DNA of 64,000 nucleotides from Charina bottae (Eukaryota; Chordata; Lepidosauria; Squamata; Charinaidae): NCBI GenBank assembly GCA_023362775.1, contig JALMGJ010000001.1, positions 59,861,501-59,925,500 on the forward strand, written 5' to 3'. Numbering within the stretch: the first letter of the stretch is position 1; every line of letters starts with the position of its first letter. Positions 34,265-44,960 of the stretch are shown here, one piece after another. The notes under the pieces were generated by a model. That model was not told where the DNA came from and made no database searches. It saw only the letters and a list, made by a program, of their open reading frames with translations. A program made the position numbers and the translations under genes.

Positions 34265-34462
34265 CTCTTTGTTGTTGTTGTTTGTTCAGTCGTTTAGTCG
34301 TGTCCGACTCTTCGTGACCTCATGGACCATAGCACGCCAGGCTTTCCTGTCCTCCACTGTCTCCCGGAGTTTACTCAAATTCATGTTCATTACATCGGTG
34401 ATGCTATCTAACCACCTCATCCTCTGCCGCCCCCTTCTCCTTTTGCCTTCAGTCTTTCCCAT
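34265..34462 (-). mobile_element. BovB LINE 3' end, minus strand
   Basis: The reverse complement of the last ~195 bases of BovB: (GTT)n, then cagtcgtttagtcgtgtccg, catggaccatagcacgcc, and coding text for the C-terminal RMRWLDSITDV-like region. It is strongly 5'-truncated and very similar to the copies at 1258 and 43797. Confidence 0.93.
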
Positions 34463-35548
34463 TACGCTAATTTAAATAACCTTTTTTTTCTTAATTCAAG
34501 CTTAGATGTTGATTAAGCAGCTAATCTTACGCTCTTTTCTCTTCCCATTTACCTCGCCTCCAGATTTAGGCATAGTGAATGGGAATAAAAGGTCTGGATG
34601 TCTTGTGAATACCAGCAGACCTGAAAAGCATTTTCATAAACAGTAAACAACCTGATGTCCTCCAAAGAGTTTGGTCTTCCATTCCAATCAGCTCTAACTA
34701 GCACAGCCAGTGATAAGGGATCATGATAAGTGTAGTCTAAAACTTCTAGAGTACACCAAGTTGTCCACTCCTGATTTATATTCTGGATCTCATGATGTTT
34801 CATAGATTTGAAATGTCACAATTTTCAGTGCTAGAACGTTAAAGTAAGAGCAGATACTGATTATAAAATGACACCTTACTCCTAAACCTGTTTCCTGTTT
34901 GCTTCATTGTATAAAATAATTTTAAAAAGGGGTTGTTCTGTACATGCAAGTTTCTAATGGGGTAAGAACTAGTCATAATAAATGAATAGACACTTTCTTT
35001 TCTGGCCTTCTCGGAAAGCAAATAAATATTTTAAATATTGGTATAAGCATGCATCATGCTTTACTGTGGTTGATACAATGGTTCTTTATAACATATCTTT
35101 GTTTCTCTTTGTTTTAAAAATAGCTTGAACCTTAGGAGGTTTGAGACAAAAGCCCCAAATGAAGAGGTAAGTAGATGCCAGTGGGGCCTGACTCCTCATA
35201 ACTTTCTGGGCAAATGCCTTATATCTATTCCCAGAGAGAATCTGCAGCTTGTCAGGTGAGTGATATCCCTGATCCTGTCCACCCACCTTATCTATGGTCT
35301 TCTATTTCTCACAACCATGCCAGGCAGATTCTTCACTCTTTCTGGCGAGGTCAATAAGACAGGTGTAACAATAAGAGTAATCCATAATGAGGGTGAGGGC
35401 ACGGGAGGCCCCACAGGCCCAAGGAGCCAGCCACCTAGAAGGGCCTCCAAAAGGCCCAGAACAAAGCCAATGGCAAATCACTTCTGTATTCTTGCCAAGA
35501 AGCCTGGAGATGAAGACAAATTCCATAATCTGACAATCACTCAAAAAG
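34463..35548. other. unique sequence, possible SINE remnant
   Basis: No gene is seen. Around 35465-35510 caatggcaaatcacttctgt and cttgccaagaag echo the 3' half of the SINE family at 54030, so an old remnant may lie here. Confidence 0.35.
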
Positions 35549-35621
35549 AATCACATACATATACATACACACACACACAGTGATAAAAAAAATACACACA
35601 CACACACACACACACACACAC
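35549..35621. repeat. (CA)n microsatellite, interrupted
   Basis: Two CA runs (35569-35579 and 35594-35621) separated by tgataaaaaaaata. Confidence 0.92.
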
Positions 35622-35759
35622 GTAATATGTGTGTAGGCAGATGGGTAGGTGGAAAGATAGACAGGCACTTTTTTGAATAAATTTACTGCCCTCTATAAAT
35701 GGTTTGAAAAAGTAGTTTTTGGTCTGCTGTTTTATCATTTTAAAAATATACGCTTTTAA

Positions 35760-36290
35760 AAATAAATCTTATGTCCTGGCCGCGAGCCGCTCTGTTACTG
35801 CTATGCCTCCCAAAATGAACCGGTGTGTATGCTTGTGTATAGTCTCTGCCAATTTCTTTTTAATGGCCTTTATTCCTTAAGGTGATGATCCTATTGACTT
35901 ACCAGCTTGAGTTGTTTTGCATTATCTGTGTTAGGCATTTGCATTTCTCCCTTTATGACCATTTTAATTAGCGCTTCCCAATTTCAGCTCTTACTAAATA
36001 TGAATGAAGCAGAAAAAGTGTAACCTAGCTGGGGCATATTACTGTTTAGCGCTGGTTACGATCTTTAGCCGAGATGCTGGGATTCATTCTCATCTCATTT
36101 GCTGAGCGCTCTGTCATTAAAGTGTCATTGAAAACTGACACCACTTAATTTTAGCAGCTTTCAATTCTCGTTTGCAGCAAGAATAGCTTTAAATGGAGAG
36201 GAGTGCAAATTACAGAGGGAAAGGATATTTTTACACTGCACTCAGCATTTCATCAAACAAAGCTGCCTCACAGAGAACAATACATTTATA
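35760..36290. promoter_or_regulatory. candidate conserved noncoding element
   Basis: About 530 bases without repeats or coding frames. They contain an octamer-like motif (atttgcat at about 35939), homeodomain cores (tttaattagcgc, cattaaagtgtcattg) and balanced composition unlike the flanking AT-rich DNA. The block looks like a developmental enhancer-type conserved element. Confirmation needs alignment with other reptiles and mammals. Confidence 0.35.
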
Positions 36291-36395
36291 AAACCAAATT
36301 CTCATCGAAGGGTGATAAATGAGGCTTTGTTCTTCCTCTTGCAAGCTTCTGGTTGTAGGGAACTTATGGTAGCTATAGGCTTGGCTATTTCATTC

Positions 36396-36422
36396 AGATA
36401 GATAGGTAGGTAGGTAGGTAGG

Positions 36423-36476
<54 letters not shown>
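36396..36476. repeat. (GGTA)n/(GATA)n compound microsatellite
   Basis: GATA units, about six GGTA units, then about 13 GATA units. The minus-strand frame of repeated Tyr-Leu-Ser-Ile is a microsatellite translation. Confidence 0.97.
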
Positions 36477-37549
36477 CTAAAATCACCTCTCCACACAGTG
36501 ATTTTCACATCTCCAAGAAAGAATTGGAGCATCTTTGTCAAACAAAAGACATATGGGAAATCCTCCTGTTAATTGCTTTCTTTCCTTTTGTATTTTGAAC
36601 CCTGGAGGAATTAAGCAGAAGAACCCACCAGGGATACCCACAATTTTTAAACCTTTCAATCTGGTTTTATTCCCTAATTGAATATACAGTTTCTCTCCCT
36701 ATACCCCTGCATTTGGAGGCCAATGTGCTCTTCTTAATATATCCTGCAGATCATTTGTTAAAGGCAGACAGAGATTGTGTTTGCTTTCATGACCCACTTC
36801 TTGTTATAAGCATCCCTTCATCCATAAGGAATTTGACTATAATCTCTCTCTCTTTCCAAATTAAATCAGTTTAAGGGAGGAGTTCACATGGAAGCAAATA
36901 GATTGAACTAGGAAAAAAGACAACCATGTATCTATATTCAAGAAAAAAAATGAAACTACATTCTTTTCAACAGAAAATTCTGTCTAAATGTATTCAGATT
37001 AATTGCAGTCCTCAAATGTAGTTCTTTCTCAAATAATTAACTCTCAGATAGGACATTTATCAATTTAAGAAGGGTTTCTTTTTAAGGGCAAAGCCAAAAC
37101 TAGAGTTTATCCTAGTTCTAACTTTACTTATATTATGTTGTATTCTTAATGTTATATGCTATTTATCACCTAACAATTCTGGGTATGATCGTGTCCATGT
37201 TCAATGCTTCCATTGATTTAAATGGAACCTGTCATTTTGCTATGATTTCTTGAACATTAAGCAAGAAGTTAGCCCCCTGAAGACAGGTGAGTATACTTCT
37301 GAGTAAAGATGTACACCATGCCATATATACAAGGATTGAATTTATGCAATTGATTAAACTTAGATTATCCTGGGATTTACATGTCATAGACTTCTTTTGA
37401 GTATGGGGCAGAAAGAGGAAACTTTCAAGTAGGGGCCATGAATTGGAATACATTTTGATTATTTATATCTTTGTTAATCTTATGGGAAGGAAATTATATA
37501 AAAAACGTAATAACAACATCTTGTTGTTATTTGTAAAAATGTAATAACA
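36477..37549. other. unique sequence, no gene seen
   Basis: AT-rich, without recognisable repeats or coding frames. Confidence 0.4.
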
Positions 37550-37612
37550 ACAAGTCCCCTTCGGGGGAGATGGTGCGGTAATAGAAATTGAAAAATAGAT
37601 AAATAAATAAAA
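37550..37612 (+). mobile_element. L2-like LINE 3' tail fragment
   Basis: agtccccttcgggggagatgg followed by an (AAAT)n tail. Only the terminal ~60 bases are present. Confidence 0.65.
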
Positions 37613-39265
37613 TCTTACAATTTGTATCCATTTATCCTAAACAATATTCTTAATATCATTAAAAGATATTTATTTACAATTCTTTTGATAAAATTCTCTA
37701 AAAAGTTGAATTAAAAAGTTTGATTTGTTTAGTCCTAATATTAATTGTAATTACTAAACTAATGACAACTATTCAGTAGAGCAATTCATATTTATACCAG
37801 TTTTACATTCTATTTCATTTTTAATTCAGAATGCATACTGCACTTGATCATAGGCAACTGGCTGAGAAAAACTGATGCTGGATTTATATTACTATTTTAC
37901 ATGTTTTTTCTTTAATTTTTAAAGAGAACTTTTATACTGTCAATATTCAATTGCTGCTATTTAATTGTTGATATTTCATCTGGTTTGTTTGTTGTTTATG
38001 ATAGTTGATTGCAGTAAACTTGTATCTATATATACAAGACTAATACTATAATGTATTAGTCTTTTCATTATTGAGTAATACATTTTTCACATGTAAAAAT
38101 TACCCAAAATTGATGAATTGATGAAATATTGAAAAGTATGTTTTAGATACTGTGTGGTATAAATAAAATTAAAAAGGGCAATATGTTATAGTACTGTCTG
38201 AATTTCTGAATTAAGTCTGAAAAAAAAACACATTAAAAATCAAAAGAAGATTTTTGCAACTCAAAATTAACATATTTTTATGTAAGATTTTTTTTTAAAT
38301 TTTAACTCAGATTATTCACTATCTTCATGAATTCATGTTCCCATTGCAGCAAATTTCTAATCTATATTATATCCAGAACAGGTGAGAATTGAACATCCAA
38401 ACTCTTTCACCAAATGAACAATTTTGGATGGTAAACTGAGGTCAAGCAAGAAGTCCAAATCCAACAAAGGAACAGGAAAGGAAGGATGCCTGCTTTCTAG
38501 GCATTCTTTAGCCAGTTGCCATAAAAATTGCTTTTTTGTGGAGTTTTGATAAGGTATCTTTGCTCATTTGTATGAGATCAGCTATAAACATTACAAACAC
38601 CAGCCCTGTTAGAAAGGGGCATAGATGGAACTACTCATGCTGTGAATTGATAGGGTATCTTAGGCCACTCCAAACAGAGGGGAGGACAATTTTTCAGATG
38701 TTTCCTCTATCTCAGAAATGGGTGTTTTGTTCTAGTTAAATTGTTGAAAGAAGAGAAAATTTTGAAAGAAAAGGGAGTAGGAGCAGATGGCAATTATTCC
38801 TCAAAATTAGGGGGAAAAATTAGGGAATTCATACTGACTGCCACTATTTTTTTAAAAAAAATCTGTTTCCTTTTGCAGTCATGGTGGGGGAGGTATTTGG
38901 GTGGAAAGCAATCAAATATCTACAGATAAAGATGATAGAGTAGAAAAAACAAAGTTACATGACATAAATGATAAAGGAAGAGAGAGAATGATTTCACAAT
39001 GTGCTGTTCCATTAGAACAGAAAACTCCAGGGGAAGTCTGTATTTACAGCAGGATAAAAAAGTATATGAATGTCCTGAAAAAAATATGTTTCCTTCAAAA
39101 GCTGATCCAAAGTTTTAAAAGGAATTACATACTCTATTTCCTGGGGTAGGGGAATCAGAAGAAGGGAAAATCACTATGGCTTCATGCATGTTGAGTCAGA
39201 AATAATCAGATTTACCCGCACCCAAATATTCTAATGAATCAGTGGAATCATTCTGTAAAACAAAG
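37613..39265. other. unique AT-rich sequence, no gene seen
   Basis: Very AT-rich, with short chance frames only. Confidence 0.4.
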
Positions 39266-39277
39266 TTGAGGGACACA

Positions 39278-39414
39278 TGGTTGTTGTGGGTTTTCCGGGC
39301 TGTGTGGCCGTGTTCTGGCAGTTTTTGGTTCCAAAACTGCCAGAACACAGCCACACAGCCCGGAAAACCCACAACAACCACTGGATTCCGGCCGTGAAAG
39401 CCTTCGACTATACA
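39278..39414 (+). mobile_element. palindromic Penelope-like insertion
   Basis: Same module as 15583-15730. Two 48-base arms (39278-39325 and 39333-39380) differ at one position around a 7-base centre, followed by the 34-base tail ending ccttcgactataca. A perfect 12-bp duplication ttgagggacaca flanks it (39266-39277 and 39415-39426). The centre is shorter than in the 15.6-kb copy, so the fold-back junction differs between the two. Confidence 0.87.
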
Positions 39415-39817
39415 TTGAGGGACACAATTTCACAGAATTGTTTCTTCTCAGATTTCTGAGTCAACTGCACACTCCCTCATGCCAGCTTAAATGATGAGGA
39501 TCAGTTTTTGGAACGTTAGATGAGGGATACCAATTTTAAAGGCTTCTGTTAGAAATCCCCTGCGCTTAGATAAACTGGAGTAGATACAGCAAGAAAAAGG
39601 GGTTCTAGGCTTGGTCTTTGCTGACTGTGCATTCATATCCCAAAACACAATCATACATACCTGCTCTATTTGCATTCTATTTGCATTTAAATTCAAAAAT
39701 ATAAATATACACACTTGCTTAAACACAGCTGACCTGCAGTCTGATGTGAACAGTCTATTTCAGGATTCATTTTGCAGCAGATTGTTTAGGTTTTCTGTTA
39801 GCCAGCTGGGAATCTGA

Positions 39818-39863
39818 TGGGGGAGATGGGCGGTGATAAATTTTAATAATAAATAAATAAATC
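39818..39863 (+). mobile_element. L2-like LINE 3' tail fragment
   Basis: ggggagatgggcggtgata followed by an (AAAT)n tail. Confidence 0.65.
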
Positions 39864-40131
39864 TAGAAGCAAATATCCCTATCCCTAATCCTAACCAGAA
39901 TCAGAGCTATAGTGAAAAAAGTATTATGAAAGAGTCCTAACACTAGTCGGACCAAAGTTCCTTCAGATTCCATTTTGATAAAGAACTTCTAAAGAGACTG
40001 ATTTATTTTAAGCATTTTAGAATTGCACTTCACATTATGAGCATCACAGGTATGTATCAGTACACTGCATATACTTGTGAATTTGTGCCTTGTGGGTAAT
40101 TATATGTTGATTCTCTAGGTAGTCTCTAGAG

Positions 40132-40273
40132 CAGTGTTTCTCAACCTTAGCAACTTTAAGATGTCTGGGCTTAGCAACTTTAAGATGTCTGGAAGTCCAT
40201 AGCTATGCTGGCTGGGGAATTCTGGGAGTTGAAAGTCCAGACATCTTAAAGTTGCTAAGGTTAAGAAACACTG
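40132..40273. mobile_element. hAT-like fold-back MITE, complete
   Basis: The inverted arms begin cagtgtttctcaaccttagc and mirror at the right end (gctaaggttaagaaacactg). The arms extend through caactttaagatgtctgg. A short internal piece is duplicated on the left. The perfect 8-bp target duplication is ctctagag (40124-40131 and 40274-40281). It has no coding capacity. Confidence 0.85.
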
Positions 40274-40805
40274 CTCTAGAGACACTGTCTTATATAGAAT
40301 AGTATTAGCACACTTCCTCTAAAACAAGGCTTTGGTTGTGCTTATAGCAAACTGGCCAAAATCTACCAAGATTAACCAATACTATGATTGGGGTACTGAA
40401 AGACCCAAGAATGAATAAGAATGGTGACTGGTGAACCACTGCTTAGAAAAAGAACTGGTTGTTTAAAACACATGTTTTATGTCTATTCATATAGATCCAT
40501 GACAAAGAATGAATGTACATCTAACCACATGATTGGTTTGTTTGTTTATGATGAAAGACTGAGAGAAATAGTGAAAAATACAAGTGTGATAAAGAAGTTT
40601 GAATGTGGAATAGACCAGTTTTGGTGGTGTCAAGAGTAGATTTGGGGGGGAAATGACCATGAAAGAAATGAGGGGAAAAAAACTAAAAGTGAAAGTAGAA
40701 CAAGTATTAAGAGAGAAAGAATGAGTTCTGTATGAAAAAGTACTGGAAGATAGATCAATCTGGTAACAGAATTAATAGAAAGTGGACTTACTGTATGTCT
40801 TACTG

Positions 40806-40876
40806 TATGTAAGAGTCCCCTTGTGGGGGGAGATGGGCGGTGATATAAGTTGAACAAATAATAAATAAATAAATGT
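40806..40876 (+). mobile_element. L2-like LINE 3' tail fragment
   Basis: agagtccccttgtgggggga, then gatgggcggtgata and an (AAAT)n tail. Confidence 0.7.
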
Positions 40877-40929
40877 TATTCAAGTCTAAAGAAATGTTTA
40901 GAGATACAGTACATTAATGGGAAATATGA

Positions 40930-41321
40930 AAAAGGATCCTTGTGGAATGATGAAGGGAAAGAGGCTATGGATGAGAAAAACTGCATATAAGAAAGTGCTG
41001 CAAAAATGAGGATGAGAGACCAATAATGTATCATATATATAGAGAGAAAATGTTTACTGCTAGGATATTGAAAAAGAAAAAAGGGGATGATTAAGAGGCA
41101 GAGAAAAAGGAGAGAAGTTTTGAGACAAAACATTGTGAATGGGTTAAAGATAATAGAGTGAATGGAACTAAAAATAAACTGATGAAATAATTTGGGATAA
41201 AACTGAAGTGAGGGAGTGCTGGAAGAATATTTTAGAGACCTAAATGGGAACAATAATGATAAGTCGAAGAGTGGAAGTGAAACAAATGCCATAAATGTTA
41301 GTGTCCAAGAAAAACCTTATG
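40930..41321 (+). mobile_element. degenerate LINE, 5' fragment (split by a Penelope element)
   Basis: The plus-strand frame near 41210-41315 reads ECW, KNI-like text and then NGNNNDKSKSGSETNAINVS. This resembles the acidic linker ahead of the RT in some non-LTR elements (RERWKEYF...N pattern). The strongest reason for the call is the RT-like sequence resuming beyond the Penelope insert at 43057. The 5' limit is arbitrary. Confidence 0.45.
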
Positions 41322-41336
41322 ACAAATACATATGTA

Positions 41337-43041
41337 CCAATCAAAGAGAAATACAAAATACACAAACCTGGCATACCACTTCAGCCAATTGTATTGTTAC
41401 CAGGGTCTCCCACCTACAACATAGCTAAAGAGCTCACAAAAAAACTTAGGCATCTTACAGAGGAGAGTGAATATTCTATCAATTCCCCACTGCAGTGCCT
41501 CCAGAAAATCAAAGACTTAAAAAAATAGAAGAAGATGAAATTATGGTGTCATTTGATGTCATTGCACTCTTTACATCCATAGACCCAGCACTAGCGAAAG
41601 AATCCATGGAAGCAGTTCTACGAAACACACCCGGCCTAGTCAAATACACTAAGAAATACCCAGAATGATGGACCTCATCGACCTCTGCCTCACTACCTAC
41701 TTTCAGTTTGATGGACAAATATACCAACAAATCAAAGGAACACCCATGGGATTATCACTCTCAAGACTCATAGCAGAGATTGTAATGCAGCGTCTAGAAA
41801 TGATAGCACTCACAAGTATACAACCCAAAGTATGGATCCGGTATGTAGATGACACCTTCGTCATAATAAAAAAGGATCAACTGCAGGAAACACATGAAAA
41901 CATCAACATCTTCAATAGAATAAAATTCACAAGGGAAGAAGAAAACAACACACTACCCTTCTTGGACATCCTCATCAGTAGAGGAAATGATGGCATTCTA
42001 GAAACACAAGTCGACCGGAAATCTACCAACACTAACCAAGTGCTCCACTACCAAAGCAATAACCCAACCTCCCACAAGAGGAGCTGTGTAAGAACACTAT
42101 TCAGATGAGCACAAATGCACTGCAGCAACCCAGAACACCAGAAAAAGGAAACAATCTATACAGCATCTTCCAGCAAAATGGATACCCACGCAACTTTATC
42201 AAAAAGTGCCTGACCACCCAATCCACTATAACACAACCAACAGAAGCTATGAAAAGGATAACACTGCCATACATCAGAAACATCTCAGAAACTACCAATA
42301 GACTGTTACTATCACATTGCATCACTGTAGCACACAAACCAACCAAAACCCTTCAGAACATCTTAAGTAACCCAAAAGACCCAGTACCCCAAGAAATGAA
42401 AACAGGAGTTATCTACAACATACAGTGTAAGGACTGTAGCAGCCACTATGTAGGACAGACGGGCAGAAGACTAGCAGAGCGCATCCACAAACACCAACTA
42501 ACAGTCAGAAGACACGATGAAAACTCCTTAATCTCACAACACATGGACAGACTCAACCATACTTTCAACTGGGAAACTGTGAGCATCTTAAACCAAGCCA
42601 AATCCAAAAACGCTAGAGAATTCCTGGAAGCTTGGCACTCAGACAAAACAGCCATCAACAGACACACAGAGGTAAACAACATTTACATACCATTCATAAG
42701 AGACAATAGAAAAGCCAAAAGACTAGAACACCTCCTTGCCAGCAATCAACACCCAGATATGCAAAGATTAACACCAGGATTAGCACCAGAGGAACAAGAA
42801 AACAGCACAATATACCCTAATCAAGGAACTATTAACTCAGTCAATCAACCAAGCAGCAAACAACAGCCCAATCAAGGAACTCCTAAGGAGAGAACACCAC
42901 CTCCACCAACACAAGCAGGACAATCCATGGTATATAAAGAGAGGGCAAGTCCCACTCCCTTTTCACACTGAAGATGTTGCCTAGCCTGGCAATGAAACAT
43001 CTGCAAGAAAACAACAAGGCTCAGAGAGCACCAAGGACTCT
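41337..43041 (+). mobile_element. Penelope-like element with RT and GIY-YIG endonuclease, 5'-truncated
   Basis: Three frames make up one broken protein. The first (to 41528) holds KYKIHKPGIPLQPIVLLPGS. The second (41665-42108) holds IYQQIKGTPMG and the catalytic YVDD at 41842-41853. The third (42105-42971) holds the GIY-YIG nuclease at about 42405-42495 (GVIYNIQCKDC, then YVGQTGRRLAERIHKH). RT followed by GIY-YIG is the defining order of Penelope-like elements. Shifts near 41520, 41660 and 42110 inactivate it. The 3' UTR (42972-43041) carries gaagatgttgcctagcctgg and gctcagagagcaccaaggac, also seen in the fold-back insert at 9093-9656. A 15-base near-direct repeat (acaaatayatatgta at 41322-41336 and 43042-43056) may be the target duplication. 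It lies inside an older LINE. Confidence 0.92.
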
Positions 43042-43056
43042 ACAAATATATATGTA

Positions 43057-43745
43057 ATAAATGCTGTGAGAATTTTTAAAAATGGTAAGTCTATGGCAAT
43101 AGCTGGTATAACTGGGGAGATAATAATTAGGGAGGTGAGAAAGAATGTTTCTTGTAGCTTTGTTGATTTAGGAAAGAATATGATAGTGAGTAGTGTTGAA
43201 TGTTACTGAATGTTTTGCATGAATATGAAATGGAAGGTTGGTTACTAAATGTCGTAAAAGCAAAATGTAATGGAAGTAAAGCATGCATGAAAATAAATGG
43301 AAAGTTTGGTGTATTGAACACTGAACATTGAACAAGGAGTAAGACAAAGATGGGAAATGTGCCCTTGGCTGCTTAATATATTTAATAAATAAATGCCTGT
43401 GGTGATGGTGGAGGTATGTTGGTTGTGGATATGAATGTGAGTATGCATATACTTTTGTATGGAAACAAGGCCATGTTGTTGGCTAAGAACTTGAATGGTT
43501 TACAATGGATATTAGATAGATGGTATGATGGATCTGAAAATTAATGTATGAAAGACCTAGAAAATTGTCCTTGATAGGAGAAACAGAATGAATGATTGTA
43601 AGTTATGTGTAAATGGCAAAAAGGTAAATTCTGATAGAATGATTACTAAATGGAGACATTTTAAGATGTGCAAATACTGATAGAAAGTTGGGGGAGTCAT
43701 CTGTGGTCTATTGCAAGGAATGAAAGCAATTGGCTGTGTATAAGA
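43057..43745 (+). mobile_element. degenerate LINE reverse transcriptase, 3' fragment
   Basis: Plus-strand translation in shifting frames gives RT-like blocks in order: CSFVDLGKNM; HEYEMEGWLLNVVKAKCNGS and KACMKINGKFG; GVRQRWEMCPWLLNIF (from GVRQGC-SPWLFNI); LLYGNKAMLLAKNLNGLQ, where YADD has become YGNK; and NRMNDCKLCVNGKKV. Many stops are present. The Penelope insert at 41337-43041 separates it from its probable 5' part. It is most similar in style to RTE-related elements. Confidence 0.65.
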
Positions 43746-43796
43746 ATGAAGTAATAATGGCTGTGTATAAAAAAAAAAATATATAAAAAAAACCTA

Positions 43797-44022
43797 ATGC
43801 GAAGAGAGGACTCACTGGAAAAGACCCTGATGCTGGGAAAGACTGAAGGCAAAAGGAGAAGGGGACGGCAGAGGATGAGATGGTTAGATAGCATCACCGA
43901 TGTAATGAACATGAATTTGAGTAAACTCCGAGAGACAGTGGAGGACAGGAAGGCCTGGCGTGCTATGGTCCATGAGGTCACGAAGAGTCGGACACGACTA
44001 AATGACTGAACAACAACAACAA
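43797..44022 (+). mobile_element. BovB LINE 3' end
   Basis: A 70-codon frame encodes MRREDSLEKTLMLGKTEGK, then RMRWLDSITDVMNMNLSKL, then WRAMVHEVTKSRTRLND, the exact C-terminus of BovB. It is followed by gactgaacaacaacaac. It is strongly 5'-truncated but uninterrupted, suggesting a recent insertion. It lies just after a poly(A)/AT stretch at 43768-43792. Confidence 0.95.
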
Positions 44023-44300
44023 AATAAAAATCTGTTTCTGCCCGTGTGAAGAGGCCTATAAAAATGTATGCCTGTAATATATTTTCTGAAAGAAACATGC
44101 ATGTGCACATATTAAAAGATTTTTAAAAAAAAAATAGGATGAGTCATTTAGAATAGAAACGCACCTATGTAACATGAACTTTTCCCAGTTACTTGGCCAA
44201 TACTTCCTAACAGTTACCAACTCACTATTTGTTGTATCTGCTACTCTTTGCTAGTCAGCACCATCCATGCCATGTTTATAGAGGCAACCACAGGACTGAG

Positions 44301-44365
44301 ACTTTCATCAAAATGATGAAAGTGGCATCATGCCATTATATTGCAAGCTCCACCCCTTTCATGTA
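44301..44365 (-). repeat. unclassified fold-back repeat, left half
   Basis: The reverse complement (gaaaggggtggagcttgcaa, then ccactttcatcattt) resembles the plus-strand sequence at 44878-44960. The two halves face each other around the G-rich transposon, so the transposon probably landed near the centre of a small palindromic repeat. A 10-bp hairpin, actttcatca/tgatgaaagt, is at 44301-44323. Confidence 0.4.
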
Positions 44366-44370
44366 TGTGT

Positions 44371-44861
44371 AGACTGACCATATTTCCTTGAGAGAAAAGC
44401 GGGACAAGAGGAACGGGCGGGGGTGGAACGGCTGGTTGGGGGGGGCGGGGGGTCGCCTCCCCCTGTCGGTGCACAGGGGGGGTGGGGGGGGGCGGGTGGC
44501 ACAATGGGGGGGGCAGAGCAGCTGGTTGGGGGGGCCCGGGGGGGTTCGCCTCTGCCTATCAGCGCATGGGAGGGGTGGGGCGGGCAGCACAATGGGTGGG
44601 GCGGAGCAGCTGATTGGAGGGAACCCGGAAGGGGAATCACCTTCACCTGTCGCGGTGCTGGGCCTGCCTCTCCCACCTCCTTTGCTGTGTGCTGGTGGGC
44701 AGGGGCGATTCCTCCTCTGGGTTCCCTCCGGTTGGCTGCTCCTCCTCTGCCTGTTCCTGAAAAATGGGACAAAACCGGCATTTATGTTAAAACAATGGGA
44801 CAGTTGAGAAAAGGGGAAAAAACGGGACTGTCCCATTCAAAATGGGACGTATGGTCAGCCT
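44371..44861. mobile_element. G-rich non-autonomous DNA transposon with ~10-bp target duplication
   Basis: The ends are inverted (agactgaccata at left; tatggtcagcct at right). A 10-base direct repeat atgtatgtgt flanks the element (44361-44370 and 44862-44871). The interior holds about three imperfect ~90-bp units beginning gctggttgggg or gctgattggag, with runs of 5-8 G. The right third reads aaaatgggacaaaacc and acgggactgtcccattc. A 9-10 bp duplication would suit Mutator-like elements, but I cannot assign the superfamily. The overlapping 140-166 codon frames are GC-rich artefacts. Confidence 0.65.
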
Positions 44862-44877
44862 ATGTATGTGTGTAACA

Positions 44878-44960
44878 TCATGACACACCTACAAAAGGGG
44901 CAGAGCTTGGATCACAATAACCCAGTGTTGCTTTCATCATTTGCTTCCTCTTGTGGGCAT
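44878..44960 (+). repeat. unclassified fold-back repeat, right half
   Basis: catgacacacctacaaaagg, then ggcagagcttggatcacaat, then gttgctttcatcatttgc. Related sequences are at 33000-33060 and 50180-50240 on the plus strand and, inverted, at 44301-44365. Confidence 0.45.

Noticed and set aside
44336..44875. Overlapping Pro/Gly/Arg-rich frames of 139-166 codons
   Set aside because: They come from GC-rich tandem units in a transposon and are open on both strands, which is a compositional effect.
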